A stretch of 64,000 nt of DNA from Cacajao melanocephalus (taxonomy: Eukaryota > Chordata > Mammalia > Primates > Pitheciidae), in assembly GCA_963573385.1 (NCBI GenBank), contig CAUYLG010065734.1, positions 54,865 to 118,864 on the forward strand, read 5' to 3'. The notes beneath the pieces are model-generated. The model was not told the origin of the DNA. It searched no databases and saw only the letters and a list, made by a program, of their open reading frames with translations. Position numbers and translations under genes: made by a program. Below, in pieces: positions 25,343 to 41,225 of the stretch (its first letter is position 1; each line of letters begins with the position of its first letter).

Positions 25343-26654
25343 AGAGTTAAATCTATGACCATTTTCCGGAAGAGATTTGAGGGCAGTTTAGCGCTACCTT
25401 TGATGCTGTATTGTACTTCTTTGAATTTTATTTCTGAGACTGGACCACATGGGGCCCTAGCTTATATCTGGGTTACATTTGTAAGTTAAGTTTAACCCAT
25501 TTATGCCTAGTGTTCCATTATTGGAATGCTAAGCTTGTAGGAGTTATTTATATCCTACTGCTCAAGGTCATTGCCAAGGTCTGATTTTTCACAAAAAAAT
25601 TTTCTTCTGGACAAGACAGAAGTAGGATGAAAATGAAGAGATTCTGTGAACTGGAGAACCCCTTCTAGCTTGCAAATACCCATAGGGGCCACAGTCTGAT
25701 TTCTCCCTCCTCACATGAACCTTTTGTGGCATTTGGTGAAGAAACGGTCACTCCCTCTCTTCCGCAGAGGGGAACAGCAACAGATTCTGGCAGGTGAGTC
25801 TGCTGCAGAAGAGACAGATTCTTATTTCAGCTGTGTGTAGCTATGTCTGGGGCAGGTCGCTGGCTTTGTCTCCTTAGGGTAAACAGCAGAGCATGGATGG
25901 TGTTTGATGCGGGCATGCATGAACGTTACCTTTATTTTTACCTAGCTCTTTTTAACCATAACTTGCTGGAACTGCTGTAGAGCTCCTCACAGTCATGACA
26001 GATGGCTATTGAGCCACCAAAGATCTACACTGTCCATCTGAGCTGCAGGGACGTTACTGGGAATTGGCTTTTCAGGCAGGGATCACATCTCCAGATTCTA
26101 TTATGTCTAGGAGGACCATGTGACTGAGCTATGGATGAGGAATGTGGGTGGAAGTGATGTGTGCCTCTTCCAGGCCTCCCCTCTAAGGCATTGCCTTCTC
26201 TCCCTTCCCCACCTAGTGACTGGATGGAGATGGCCCAGGAAGGGGCCCTGTTGCCTGGGAAATGGGCTTGCCCTGAACCGAGCTTGAAGGAGACCCACCG
26301 GCTCATCAGAAACACCAAGTTGGACTTTATTCAAGCAAAACACAAAGCAGGGTTGTGCTGGGCCATTGTATATTCTTGGGTTTGCTTTATTAGAACGGTT
26401 GGCATTACCTTCACTAATACACACTCATATAATAATAGACATTTTCACTAGTTGTAGACGAGAATGCGCTATTTTCCCTTCTGAAACAGAAATTTGCAGC
26501 AGCACTACCAAAGGACAATAGATTTTTAAAAATCGTAGAATGATTGCAGTTCATGTCTCTGCAAGGAACATTTAAACTTAAGCCATCCGGAGTGGGTGAG
26601 GCATCTCTGCATGAATTAAAATACACACTCCAGCCATTGTACCAAGAAGGAGTT
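25343..26654. other. unique or unclassified sequence
   Basis: AT-rich at 25,400-25,620, then mixed. The stretch around 26,090-26,215 has the look of an old dispersed repeat that I cannot name. No exon is seen. Confidence 0.35.
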
Positions 26655-27045
26655 TCACAGTGGTCAAGATGACACAGAAGCTTATTTCTCATGCATGTAA
26701 CAGTCCAAACACAGGCAACCTGGGGCCTAGATGGCAGCTCCACAGCGTCAAGGAGCCAGCGTCTTTTCTCTTGGGCCCTGCTGTGCTCAAGAGGTGGCTT
26801 CTGTCTTTGAGTCCAACATGGCTGCTCTGGCTCCGGCCATCATTTCTGCATTCCAGCAGGTGGCAATCGGGAAGAAGAAAGGGAAAGCTTACGCCTCTCG
26901 CTTTAGGGACAGGGCCTCGATGCTGCTCACACCACCCTGCTCTGCTTGGGTTGGGACCAGAATCGAGTTACATGGCAGCAAATCACCGTGAGGAATATTG
27001 GGAAAGGTAGTCTTCGGCTACTTGATCTCATGACCATTGGAAACT
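26655..27045. repeat. probable old dispersed repeat, not named
   Basis: The order GATGGCAGCTCCACAGCGTC, CATGGCTGCTCTGGCTCCGG and CATTTCTGCATTCCAGCAGG, then GGGAAAGGTAGTCTTCGGC is one I associate with a common dispersed element. I cannot name it or confirm it by eye. Two forward frames are open across it and do not resemble a known protein. Confidence 0.3.
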
Positions 27046-27073
27046 GCTGTGCTACAGAAGGTGGGCTTTGATC

Positions 27074-27483
27074 GTCTTAGTTGGGGATGCTGTAAATGAC
27101 TACAGCCCGGGGACTCAAACAGCAAACATTGCTTTTGCACAGCCCTGGAGGCTGGAGATCCAAGATCAAGGTGCTGGCAGGTTTGGTGTCTGGTGAGGGC
27201 TTGCAGACGCCCACTTGTTACTGTATCCTCAAACGAGGTGGGTCGGGGGGAGAGAGAGGGAGGGAGGTGGGGAGGAAGGGAGAGAGACAGAGAGAGGGGG
27301 GGAGCAAGCTCTCTGGAGTCTCTTATCAGGGCACTAATCCCATCATGAGGGCTCCCCTCTCATGGCTTAATCCATCACCTCCCAAATGCCCCACCTCCCA
27401 ACACCATCACCTTATCACCTTGGGGGTGAGGGTTTCAGCACACGAATTTGTAGGGGACACAGACATTCAGTGTGCAGCACTGA
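27074..27483 (-). mobile_element. MLT1-type MaLR LTR, antisense
   Basis: CAGCCCTGGAGGCTGGAGAT, CAAGATCAAGGTGCTGGCAG, TTTGGTGTCTGGTGAGGGC, GGCACTAATCCCATCATGAG, CCACCTCCCAACACCATCAC and GGACACAGACATTCAGTG give the reversed LTR order. A purine-rich (GGGA/GAGA) stretch at 27241-27304 lies inside it. Confidence 0.8.
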
Positions 27484-28204
27484 CCCCAGGTGGAGGCTGC
27501 CACGGTGCCTCTCTGTCCATCTCATCCCTTTCCTGACACCTTAGGGTGTGTGCTCCCACAGGCAAACGATGTCCTTCAGCGTTTCTCCCCAGCAGCCCCT
27601 GAGCCCCCTTCTCTCTCACTTTATTACTGCTCCTATCCATATAGGTCTGGGCAGAAGAACAGGAGCCACATTCAGTATTTAGAGGAAAGAGAGACAGAGA
27701 GAGAGTGAGAGTGCAAGTGAGAGAGATTGACTTAATCCGGGAAATTAGGGGCTGACACAGACATTGGAGAGGAGCGGTGAAGGTCACTTTTAGGAAACCC
27801 AGAAATGCAGAGATGACGAGGGAGCCCCAAAGATGCCCCTGGCAGCCCGCAGCGCCCAGTGAGCCATTCCCAGGGAACTCCTGGGAGCTGCCAGAGACTG
27901 ACCGCTGCCCGGAGCCGAGTCCAGCGTGGAACCACATGGGGAGGGGACCTGGGAAGCCGGGGAGAACGTGGAGGCGACGGGATGACGCTGAATGGAAACA
28001 GACCACCCAATCCAGCTTCCTCTCCTTGCTTCTCAGCCCAGCAGAGTGGCTGGCTCATTTGCGGGATTTATTACCAACCAAGGGTTTTCAGGGTGCTGAA
28101 GGCGGCTCATTTTCCCTCCTAGATAACACTGCCTCTTAGTGGAGTATTGGATGCTTTGACCCAGACATGACTCCTCTTACGGGCATAACAGTATTTTTTG
28201 CCTC
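27484..28204. other. unique sequence with a short GA-rich run
   Basis: A (GA)-rich run lies near 27688-27726. The remainder is unique. The antisense frame at 27467-28006 starts inside the LTR and overlaps two sense frames, so it is not supported as a gene. Confidence 0.4.
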
Positions 28205-28292
28205 TTCAACTTTTATTTGAAGTTCCAGCATCCATGTGCAGATGTGCAGGTTTGTTATATAGGTAGGCGTGTGCCATGGTGGTTTGCTTTGA
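28205..28292 (-). mobile_element. L1 3' end fragment, antisense
   Basis: CAACTTTTATTTGAAGTTCC, TGCAGGTTTGTTATATAGGT and GTGTGCCATGGTGGTTTGCT match the reversed terminal L1 3' region. Only about 90 bases remain. Confidence 0.75.
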
Positions 28293-29797
28293 AGTAGGGA
28301 GTGGTGTGTGCATAGGACAGACAGCAGGGTCCCCGCCTCCCTCTCCGCCTCAGGCAAGGCCGGCTCTGCCCTGCTCCAGCCTCTCTGGGCTCTGCCCCCA
28401 GCCCCCAGCTTCACACTTGGCTTCTGCAATCATCTCTCCTCTCCAGTCTCTCCAGGTCTGGCCCCTCTCTGGGTCACTCCCATCAGCATTCATCTTCCTC
28501 TCCAGGCGTAAGAGGCCTCTATGACCCCATGCCCCTGTGGACTGCAGCCTTTTTCTCTGCTCCCTTTTGCAGCAAGAGTCCTCCGAAGAGCTGGCTGCCC
28601 CCCCTCCCCCCACCTCTCCTCCTACCACTGCTGAGGCTGCACCTTGGCCACCCACCCACCCCTGGCCACAGCAAGGGACCGGTCCTCTGTTTCCTCTTCG
28701 TCGCTTTTCTCACGCTTGGCCCTTTGTCCCTTCTCTCCTGGGCTCCCGGGACTTTCCTGCTCATGGGTTTCCTTCTGCCCCTGTCTCTTTCCCTGCATTC
28801 TCCTCCTCTTCTCCGCATTCTGTTTTCAGTCTGTCCCTCTGCTGGTGACTGTCAGGTACCCACGAGTACCTGGGATGTGTTCCCCAAACCCCTGAGGCCG
28901 GGCTTAGCCGTGCAACCCACTTTGGCCGAGGACGCTTTGGCAGCTGCTGTACAGGCAGAGGTCTCAGGTCTCAGCTGTGCTCCTGGGGCTGGGCGCATCC
29001 CGCCCTCTGGGCCTCCTGTCACCTGCCTGGGAGAACACGCCCCGGGCACAGCCGTTCCAGAGAATGTGGATTCCCTGGGAGGCCCAGATGATCCACAGCC
29101 AGGTGCTGGCCGAGGCCGAGGAACTGGCACATGTCGCCAGCCACTGCGTTTCGGAGTGGCTTGTCAGCCGCATTGTAGCCGTGGCCGAGTGATCCACGAA
29201 GCAGCTGAATTTCACTTTTAGTTTTTGTTACAGCAGCATAACTTTGCCTATCCAGTCTGTGACAAAACACCTTTTTCCTCTGCCAGTCTTTCTCTTTTCA
29301 CTTAAAAAATGTAGTCATTATTCACTCCTCCTCCACCCCTTCCCCACTCCCGTCTCTGCTTCTCAGTGAGTCCTGGATTTGTGTCTCCACCGCCACTGCC
29401 GCCCTGGCCCACGCCTCTCCTGCTCCTGCCTGGGTGGTGCCACAGCCCCTGGTGGTGGCATCCCTGCTGCCACCCAGGGCGAAGCTGACCCTGGTTGAAA
29501 TTCCTCTGCACACTCCCTGCCTGCCACCCCCAGGCCTCCTGGCTTCCTTTGCTCTTCCCTCACACCACTGGCGCACTCCCCTTCCCTGTTTCCATTCACA
29601 CACGGCGCCCACCTCACTCTGCCTGGACCTCTCTCCCCGCCTTGGCACTGCCCACGGCCAGTTCCTCCTTACTGGCTCCTTTCCCTCAGGCCACCTCCCT
29701 GGAGAGAACTGCAGCTCCACCAATAAAACCGGAATCTGGACCTAGGAAGGAGAAACTTCATTCAAAAGGATTACTGCAAAGAAGAGTCATTGACTGC
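28293..29797. other. GC-rich unique stretch with a protein-like open frame
   Basis: Pyrimidine-rich unique DNA. The frame at 28977-29192 ends with a stretch rich in Ala, Glu, Val and Ser that looks more protein-like than its neighbours. Its first codon is GTG, not ATG. I do not recognise the product and cannot show splice support. The overlapping frame at 28529-29221 has chance-like composition. Confidence 0.3.
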
Positions 29798-30000
29798 GGT
29801 GGAGAAGGGGGTACTGCAGCAGGGGAGGAGCTACTGTTGCGGGGGAGGGGCTATTGCCGTGGGGAAGGAGACTTGTGTGGGGGAGGGGATGACTACAGTG
29901 GGGGAGGGGAATATTGTGGTTGGGGAGGGGACTGTTGACATGGGAATAGGGAGCTCTTGCAGGGGAGATAGGGGCTACTGAATGGGGAGGGGAGGGGTCC
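29798..30000 (+). repeat. degenerate G-rich minisatellite
   Basis: GGGGGAGGGG-like cores recur about every 20-27 bases, joined by ACT/ATT-rich spacers. G-runs of four to five on the plus strand give quadruplex potential. Confidence 0.8.
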
Positions 30001-30097
30001 ATTGCAATAAGTAGAATGATGTGACAATAAGCTCTGCGAGCTCTCAGGAGTTTGGCAGAAGAGGTTTTCTCTCAGCGTGGAGTAAACAAGGCTGGGT

Positions 30098-30149
30098 CAT
30101 TCTTCTCTCTCCAGTTGCAGCCCCATTCTTCTCTCTCCAGTTGCAGCCC
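30098..30149. repeat. 26-bp perfect tandem duplication
   Basis: The unit at 30098-30123 is repeated exactly at 30124-30149. It contains TTCTTCTCTCTCCAG followed by TTGCAG, a splice-acceptor-like string, so the string occurs twice. Confidence 0.97.
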
Positions 30150-30887
30150 AAAAGCTGACTCAGCATCGACGCTCACTAAATGTTGTTGAGTGAGGCAATG
30201 GGCGGGTGTACATGGTCTCTGGCTGCGCGGCGGAAAGAACAGGCCGGCAGGGAGTGAAGCCTGAGTGTGGCAGAGGCCACGGGCTCTTGGGATGGCTCTA
30301 CCAGCCTGAATGCCAGGGTCCTGCCACCTGGAGCCCAGTCAGACCCTGGCTGTCAGAGGCGCTCTCAGGGACATCCCAGCTGGAGGGGCTGAGCGGGGCT
30401 GAGGAAGAACTTCCTGGTAAGCAAGGTTGGAGCTGAGGATGAGGAAGTGGGGACTTCCCTTCTCCAAGGATAACTTCAGGAACTCAAAGGGGACTGGAAG
30501 AGAGGGTTAGGGCAATTGGCCTTGAGCTCCTCACCTCTCCTGGCCTCAGTTTGCCCATATGGAAATCTGTGGTCTGGCATGAAAGGAGGGTCTTTCTCCC
30601 CACTGACTGCTGCTGGGTCCATCGCAGCTGGGAGGGGCATCCCTGGCCACCTCGCTGTTTGTCCTAGTCAGAGTCTGCAGGGTCCCTCACTTCATTTTCC
30701 CCCAGTACAAAAAAGTAGGGGGCCTGGGAGCTTGGACCCGCATCACATAGACGACTCATTGGATCCTGAAATCCTTGCTCCCTCAATCCGGAACCTCTAT
30801 TCTATCTCCCATGCTGTAGGCATCCAGCTGTGCCCTGAAACATGTTTTATATTCAACTTTCCCTGCCTCTTCTCCCCGACCCTGTCA
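30150..30887. other. unique sequence, no gene seen
   Basis: No exon or repeat that I can support. Forward frames at 30206-30436 and 30516-30914 have no recognisable family. Confidence 0.4.
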
Positions 30888-30985
30888 CTTCTGGAGGGCA
30901 GGGTCTGCGTGTGAGCTCGGCTCCCCCCAGTGGCTCAAGACAGGGCCTTGTATTCAGTAGATGCTCAGTATGTGCATGTACTGAG
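30888..30985 (+). repeat. L2-type LINE 3' fragment, probable
   Basis: TTCTGGAGGGCAGGGTCTG followed by GGGCCTTGTATTCAGTAGAT and GCTCAGTATGTG resembles the L2 3' end. Confidence 0.5.
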
Positions 30986-31289
30986 CACATACTCAGACCA
31001 TTCAGTCTGTGAACCACAATGGTGAGAGGTGGGTTGTGTGCAGGAGGACCTGCTTTTACTATCGGTAGCAGTTGACCGGGCAGGAGTCCGTGCGGGCCTT
31101 CATTGCGTCTGAGCTCCTTCTCTCTCCTTGGTCCTTTAGGGAAATAATTGGACACCCAGACACTTAGCAGACACCTCCTGTGTTCGCCCTGGCAGTGCGG
31201 GGTTGGGGAAGACTCCTGACAGTCAGCTGGGCTGGGCTTGAAAGGAGGCAGCCATGAGAATCGTATTCTGTCACCCCCAGCCTTGAGGG

Positions 31290-31412
31290 GCAGGCACGTT
31301 GCCCACGCTTTGCAGATGAGGAATTGGAGGCTCAGAAAACCTTTAGAAACCGCAGTCACATGACTAGTGTGTGTTTGGACCGAGATTTGAACCCTCTCCT
31401 CAAGTCCCTGTG
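31290..31412 (-). repeat. MIR SINE, antisense
   Basis: TTTGCAGATGAGGAATTGGA, GGCTCAGAAAACC, CACATGACTAGTGTGTG and GAGATTTGAACCCTC show the reversed MIR core. Confidence 0.75.
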
Positions 31413-31522
31413 CATGCTTGTGTGTGCGTGTGATTGCTGGGTGTACACCCACACGGACGTGTGTACACACACGCATGTGCCTGAGCATGTGTGCCTGCGT
31501 GTGTGTACATGGATGTGTCTCT
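31413..31522. repeat. degenerate TG/CA-rich alternating tract
   Basis: Mixed TGTG, CGTG and ACAC blocks over about 110 bases, mostly alternating purine and pyrimidine, which favours Z-DNA. It is not a perfect repeat. Confidence 0.75.
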
Positions 31523-33014
<1,492 letters not shown>

Positions 33015-33302
33015 GTCCTGCCTCTTAAACCCTGTTATGCTTTGATTGTGACTTTCGTTTCTCAGGTGGGACTGAGAGAGCTGCCCTCTACCAGGAGTCT
33101 GGGTTGCCCCAGGATCCCTTTTGGTTGAGGAGTGGAGTTTGGAAAGGAAGGATCTTAATTCTTCAAGCAGGATGCCCTGTCTCTCTCTACCTCCTGATCT
33201 GGTGAGGAACTCCCTTGGCCTCCTTCCAGGCTCAGCCCGTGTTCCCTACATTGTGAGGTCGGCGTGACCTCTCAGGCAGCTTTGCCAGCATTTTCCTCTG
33301 AG

Positions 33303-33350
33303 TGTGTGCGTGGGTGCACATGTGCCTGTGTGCGTGGGTGCACATGTGCC
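33303..33350. repeat. 24-bp TG-rich tandem duplication
   Basis: Two almost exact units start at 33303 and 33327, each containing TGTGTGCGTGGGTGCACATG. A degenerate third stretch follows. Confidence 0.9.
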
Positions 33351-33544
33351 CGTGTTTGTGGGTGTGCGCTTTCTAGAGGGTGCGTTTGGTGCCGTCGCTG
33401 AGATATGACTTGCTGTGTGAGTCTGTTCATCCCGAAGGTAACTCTGAGTCTTCCTTTGTGTCCCTAGATCCCAGCACAGGGCTGGCCTTGGAGAAGGCCA
33501 AGTACCATTGAACACACTGTGCTGTAAAATTCAAGGCCATATTC

Positions 33545-33875
33545 AATCCTGGACTTCATCACAATTAAACACTTTTGCACATCAATGAACACTACTAACG
33601 GAATGAGAGGCACCCCTGGAACCGGAGAACACACCTGCAAGTCACATAGCTAATAATCCAGAGCATTTACAGACCTGTAGCTCAGCAGCAACAAACAGAC
33701 CAATTCGAAAATGAACAAAGGACTTCAATAGACATTTCTTCAAAGAACAGGTACAAATGGCCAACAAGTGGGTGGAAAATGCTCCACCTTGCTAATCATT
33801 AGCAAAATGCAAGTCAAAGCCACGATGTGATACCACTTCACATCCATTAGGACGACTATCTAAAAACAACAGTCA
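33545..33875 (+). mobile_element. L1 ORF2 end, old fragment
   Basis: CTGGACTTCATCACAATTAA, CAATTCGAAAATGAACAAAG, GACTTCAATAGACATTTCTT and GTGATACCACTTCACATCCA correspond to the 3' part of L1 ORF2 in sense orientation. It is broken by substitutions and small indels. Confidence 0.85.
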
Positions 33876-36572
<2,697 letters not shown>

Positions 36573-36579
36573 GAAAATG

Positions 36580-37228
36580 AAGACCTGAAGTGACGAGAAC
36601 AGGCAGCTTATCCACCTTTTAGACAAAGAAGTTTATGAGAAAATGACAAGGCAAAGAGGTTTGGGCTAGGGGCAGTGAAGTGTGGGGAACGGATGGGAAG
36701 TGGACTGCAGGAGACTCCTGAAGGTCGGGGTTACTTGGCAGCCTGGTTTTATAGGTTCATTTCAGCACCGAGCCCCAGTCTCTGGTGATGAGATGCTCGT
36801 CTCTTCCTGGTGACAGGGAAGACTCATTTCTCAGGGAGATATTATCACCTGTTTTTAGGTGGAAAAGGGAGAATCAGAGAGCCCTTCTTATACCTGCTGT
36901 TTCTCAAGCATCCTCAGCTCAAAATAATCGGTGTGTCAAAGCGGCATATTTTGGGGTGGCATGTCCTGACCTCTTCAATGGTAAGTTTTGTGTTTTGCAT
37001 ATTTTACCATGATGTTTTTAAAAAGGCAAATTCCCTTGGCCAGACAGCCTCATGCTGGGTGCCGCTGGACTTCTGTCAGGTTGGATTCCCCCAGCCTGGA
37101 ACTTACTCAGTGGAGGGCGAGAGGAAAGGCTGTCAAAGGAAATGGGAGTCGTCGAAGTGTTGAAATCAGATTTTACCTGGGACCATTACAATGGGAGAAA
37201 GGGGACTTTAGTATAGGACTGAGCTTGA
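36580..37228. other. unique sequence, no gene seen
   Basis: Mixed DNA without a recognisable exon. Frames at 36785-37012 and 36810-37163 have no family resemblance. Confidence 0.4.
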
Positions 37229-37546
37229 TTTTTTTTTTTTTTTTTTTGAGACAGAGTCTCACTCTGTTGCTCAGGCTGGAGTGCAGTGATGCAATCTTGG
37301 CTCATTGTAACCTCCGCCTCCTGGGTTCCAGCGATTCTCTAGTCTCAGCCTCCTGAGTAGCTGGAATTACAGGTGCACATCACCACGCCTGGCTTTTTTT
37401 TTTTTTTTTTTTTTTTTGGTATTTTTAGGAGAGATGGGGTTTTGCCATGTTGTCCAGGCTGGTCTCAAACTCCTGACCTCAGGTGATCTGCCCACCTCAG
37501 CCTCCCAAAGTGCTGGGATTACATGTGTGAGCCATTGCATCTGGCC
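37229..37546 (-). mobile_element. full-length Alu, antisense, with expanded middle T-run
   Basis: T-tail at 37229-37247, GAGACAGAGTCTCACTCTG, both arms, and a second long T-run (about 25 bases, 37394-37418) in the linker. GAGCTTGATTTT before it and GACCTCGATTTT after it form a target duplication with two changes. Confidence 0.95.
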
Positions 37547-39439
37547 TGACCTCGATTTTGAACACAGCACGGGCAAGTGGGGATTTACAGCTAAGGAGCA
37601 GGGCGGGGTCTGTGGATGGAAAATGACTAAGAGGCAACCTCATGGGTCGGGGGGATTCTGGCTCAACCCACCTAACGGGATTCTTGCTGAAGTCAGGCAG
37701 GTGATCAGACATTGCTTGGGGGATGTGGAGGATGAAGAACCTGATCAGATGTAAAGGGTGGTGGCGCCTCACTCACCTGACTTAACAGAGTTCTTCTGTT
37801 AAGAAGAACTAACAGAACTAAAGCTGGGTGAGGCAGGCCTGTGAAGGACAGATGTCAAGGTCAGGTCTAGAGGGCTGAGAGGAACCAGAGCAGAGTCGGG
37901 TCCAGGATAAGACTTGTCAAGGACCAGGATCTTGAAAAGAGGCTTCCCTGCAGCAGCCCAGGTCAACCTCAACCTGCCTACCCTGGGGAGGACCCACTGG
38001 AGCGGAAACACTCAGGGCTGACACCGCCATTACTGGCACTTCCTCTTGGTAATTGGTCCCATCGACACATTCCTCTGTCTTATAAGGCCTGAGTCTTCAG
38101 CCAGGCCTCTCAGAGCCTCACGCCTGGAAATGCCAGTCCCCACTGTCAGCTGCTGCTCAGGGCCTGTGCGGTCAAGGCCAGGCATGGCTGCGTTTTGTAG
38201 GCCCAGGGCTGAGCTTCAGCCACACGCAGTGAAAGCATGGGAAAGGCTGAGGATTCAGAAGGTCAAGGTTGGCCTTAGCTGGGAGACACTGCTGTGCTGG
38301 TGATGCTCAACAACCAGCTCTGTGACAAAATGCACAGAAGTTGTTACTGATATAAAGGAGATAGAGCACACAATTGACACTAACATCTACAATACGGTGT
38401 ATTTCAAATTCCATATGAATGGATTCTCAAAGATCACTTTTGTTGATTTTTGTCAAACTCTTGTATTTGTTGTAGTCACAGCTTGCAACTGATGAACAAG
38501 TATAGTTCTGATGTGAATGTCAGTTTCTATTTTTGTTTATATTAATGAATAAGACAGAAATGAAACAACAGAGACGTATGTCTAAACATTATCATTTTGT
38601 CAATTATGTGAGTGGTTCCTTTGAGAAATTGGATGACAGTTTTCAAATACTGAAAGAATATTTCCTATTTTTTGGTGCTCATCACAGTGCAACAAATAGC
38701 CAGAAACACAACGTACTTTAGAGTTTAGTCTGCATTGCTAGCAATTTCCCTCTTTTCTAAGACTAGGCGATCTATGGAACAGTTAATCTAACCTTGATTG
38801 ACAGTGTTTGCCTACTTCTGTGGTGTAAACATGGCAACCATGTCTGATTTGAAGCCCATGACTGTGCCATCGCTGAATGAGGGGGTTGAGAAGGGACCAG
38901 CAGTGCCACCACACAGTCCCCACCGTGCAGCTGCCACAGACATGAGCCCCCTGGCACACATGGTGTGCAGCCAGATGCAGTCAGGTGACGGGGAAATGTT
39001 GAAATGTGAGTACTTACGTTTATTTTTATAATTTACTTAATTGAAAGTTTATATAGTTTAATTTTTAATAATGGCTGTGTTTAACTACTGGCTCCTAAAA
39101 TTCCTGAAAATCTAACATTAGTGCTTGCCAGATGGAGGGCCATCACACCGCAGAAGCTGGTGGTTTCTGTAGTGCCCAGGAGACGCGTGTACAGTTGGCT
39201 CTGAGAGGTGCATAGGTGCAGCCCTCCTGCTTCTGGGCCCTGAGCTCACCAGGAAGAGTGGCCTGACCCTGGGCTCCTCAGGCTGAGGGGCTTGGTGCCC
39301 AGGTCTACTCAAAACTGCACATGGTTTCAGGGCCCTGGGTGGTGGAACACTTTTGCCCAATCCTTCTGCCATCTTTAAATAAAGAATGAGAAAAAGAATA
39401 CTTTCTTCTAGACCACATTCCAAATATTTGGGAAACTTA
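37547..39439. other. unique or unclassified sequence
   Basis: Unique to 38,330, then an AT-rich stretch to 38,780 that may be an old transposon remnant which I cannot classify. No supported exon. Small open frames near 38,533-38,721 and 38,798-39,031 are unremarkable. Confidence 0.35.
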
Positions 39440-39792
<353 letters not shown>

Positions 39793-39902
39793 TCACTGGG
39801 TCCCCCATAAACATGTTTGAGGTAGTACCCCTCACTGCCCCTCAGAGCAGGGTGATTTGGGGGAAGTTACTGAAGCTTCCTGAGCCTCAGGCATCAGTGA
39901 TA

Positions 39903-40383
39903 TTGAGGTAGGAGGTGGGACTCGACTCTAGAAGTGGAGCTTGGACACTGGACCAAACTGAGGACTAGATAGAACAAGGCCAGGGCAGAAGCAGCTTTCC
40001 ATAAGACACGCCCACCAATGTGCCATGTCGGTTTGCCATTACCATGGCAACACCTGGAAATTATTGCCTCTTTCCATGGCAACAACCCTGACAACCTGGA
40101 AGTTCCCAGTCTTTTCCTAGAAATTTCTGCACACACTTAATTTGCATGTAATTAAAAGTAAGTATAAATGTGAGTACAGAAGTGCTTCTGAGCTGCTACC
40201 CTGGGCATGCTGCCTGTGGGGTAGCCTGGTTTGCAAGGAGCTGTACCTCTGCTGCTGCCATGCGCTGCAACTTCAATAAAAGTTGCTGTCTAACACCACC
40301 AGCTCACCCTAGAATTATCTCCTGGGTGAAGCCAAGAACCCTCCTGGGCTAAGCCCCTATTTTGGGGCTTGCCTGTCCTGCAT
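39903..40383 (+). mobile_element. ERV1-like solitary LTR with TATA box and poly(A) signal
   Basis: TATAAA lies at 40163-40168 and AATAAA at 40275-40280, 112 bases apart, as expected for a short R region. CCATGGCAACACCTGGAA and CCATGGCAACAACCCTGACA form paired upstream boxes. The end CTTGCCTGTCCTGCA is U5-like. The 5' boundary is approximate and the family is not named. Confidence 0.7.
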
Positions 40384-41139
40384 CAATATGATGTGATAAT
40401 AACAGGGAGTGATGAAGATCGCACTGTGAGCCCACTGTGCCCCCAGAATCCAGCACGAGGCCCGGCCCATGGTGCTCCAAAGCTGCAGCAAATGAATAGA
40501 TGACTGACCCATGGCTGCAGGCAGTTGGTGCAGGGAAGGGCTCTGGGCAAAGTATTTGGGGTCAGGTCTTTGATATACCTTTTTTAGGAGGATGCAATTC
40601 ATTCCATACCAGAGTGAGAGTGGAGATCCGTTGTTCATTCATTTGTTCATTCATTCATTCATTCAATTGGTGCATTGACTGAACACCTTCCTGCTTCCTG
40701 TCTTCAGTGCTGGTGTCTGGTGATGCTTGAGACAGGGGCAGTTCCTGCCTGCATGGATCTCTGGGTCTAACAGACAGGATGGCAGCAAACACCTCATCAG
40801 GTATCCAGCTGGCTGTGCCTTGTCATAGGAGGTGTGACAGGAAAAGCACAAGTGGAGGCCTGTCCCGTGTGGCCCTCTGCCACACTGGCCCTTCCCAGGT
40901 GTGGCCACCAGGCCCTTGGATACCCACAGTCACTTGTGTGTGTGCCTCCATTCTTTTCCTGTGCCACTGGAATACGGGAGCTGCATCACTCTGATCTCTC
41001 TGCCTTTATTATTACAGGGCATTCTCTCTGTGTGTAAACTTATGCAAAGTCACCAATAAGGTCAGGATTTATTTGTTGAAGCAGCCAGCCTTCCCTTAAT
41101 CTTAGGAAAGATCAAAATTTTCCCTTGATCTTAAACATG
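40384..41139. other. unique sequence with a short (TTCA)n
   Basis: A (TTCA/TTCATTTG) run lies at 40634-40665. No exon or further repeat is supported. Confidence 0.45.
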
Positions 41140-41225
41140 TAGCTTCCAGAACAAGAGAATAAATTTTTGTTGTTCTACTAAACTACTCTATTTGTGGTAC
41201 ATTGCTACAGCAGCCCCATTAAGTG
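41140..41225 (+). mobile_element. MLT1-type LTR 3' fragment
   Basis: GTAGCTTCCAGAACAAGAGA, ATAAATTTTTGTTGTTC and TTTGTGGTACATTGCTACAG followed by CAGCC match the MLT1 end. The 5' part is missing or too diverged. Confidence 0.6.

Noticed and set aside
28529..29221. 230-codon sense open frame as a gene
   Set aside because: The Leu/Pro/Ser-rich translation comes from pyrimidine-rich DNA and lacks any family resemblance. The more protein-like reading is in another frame and is listed separately.
31413..31522. Perfect (TG)n microsatellite
   Set aside because: The tract is mixed TGTG/CGTG/ACAC without a steady period, so it was recorded as a degenerate alternating tract only.
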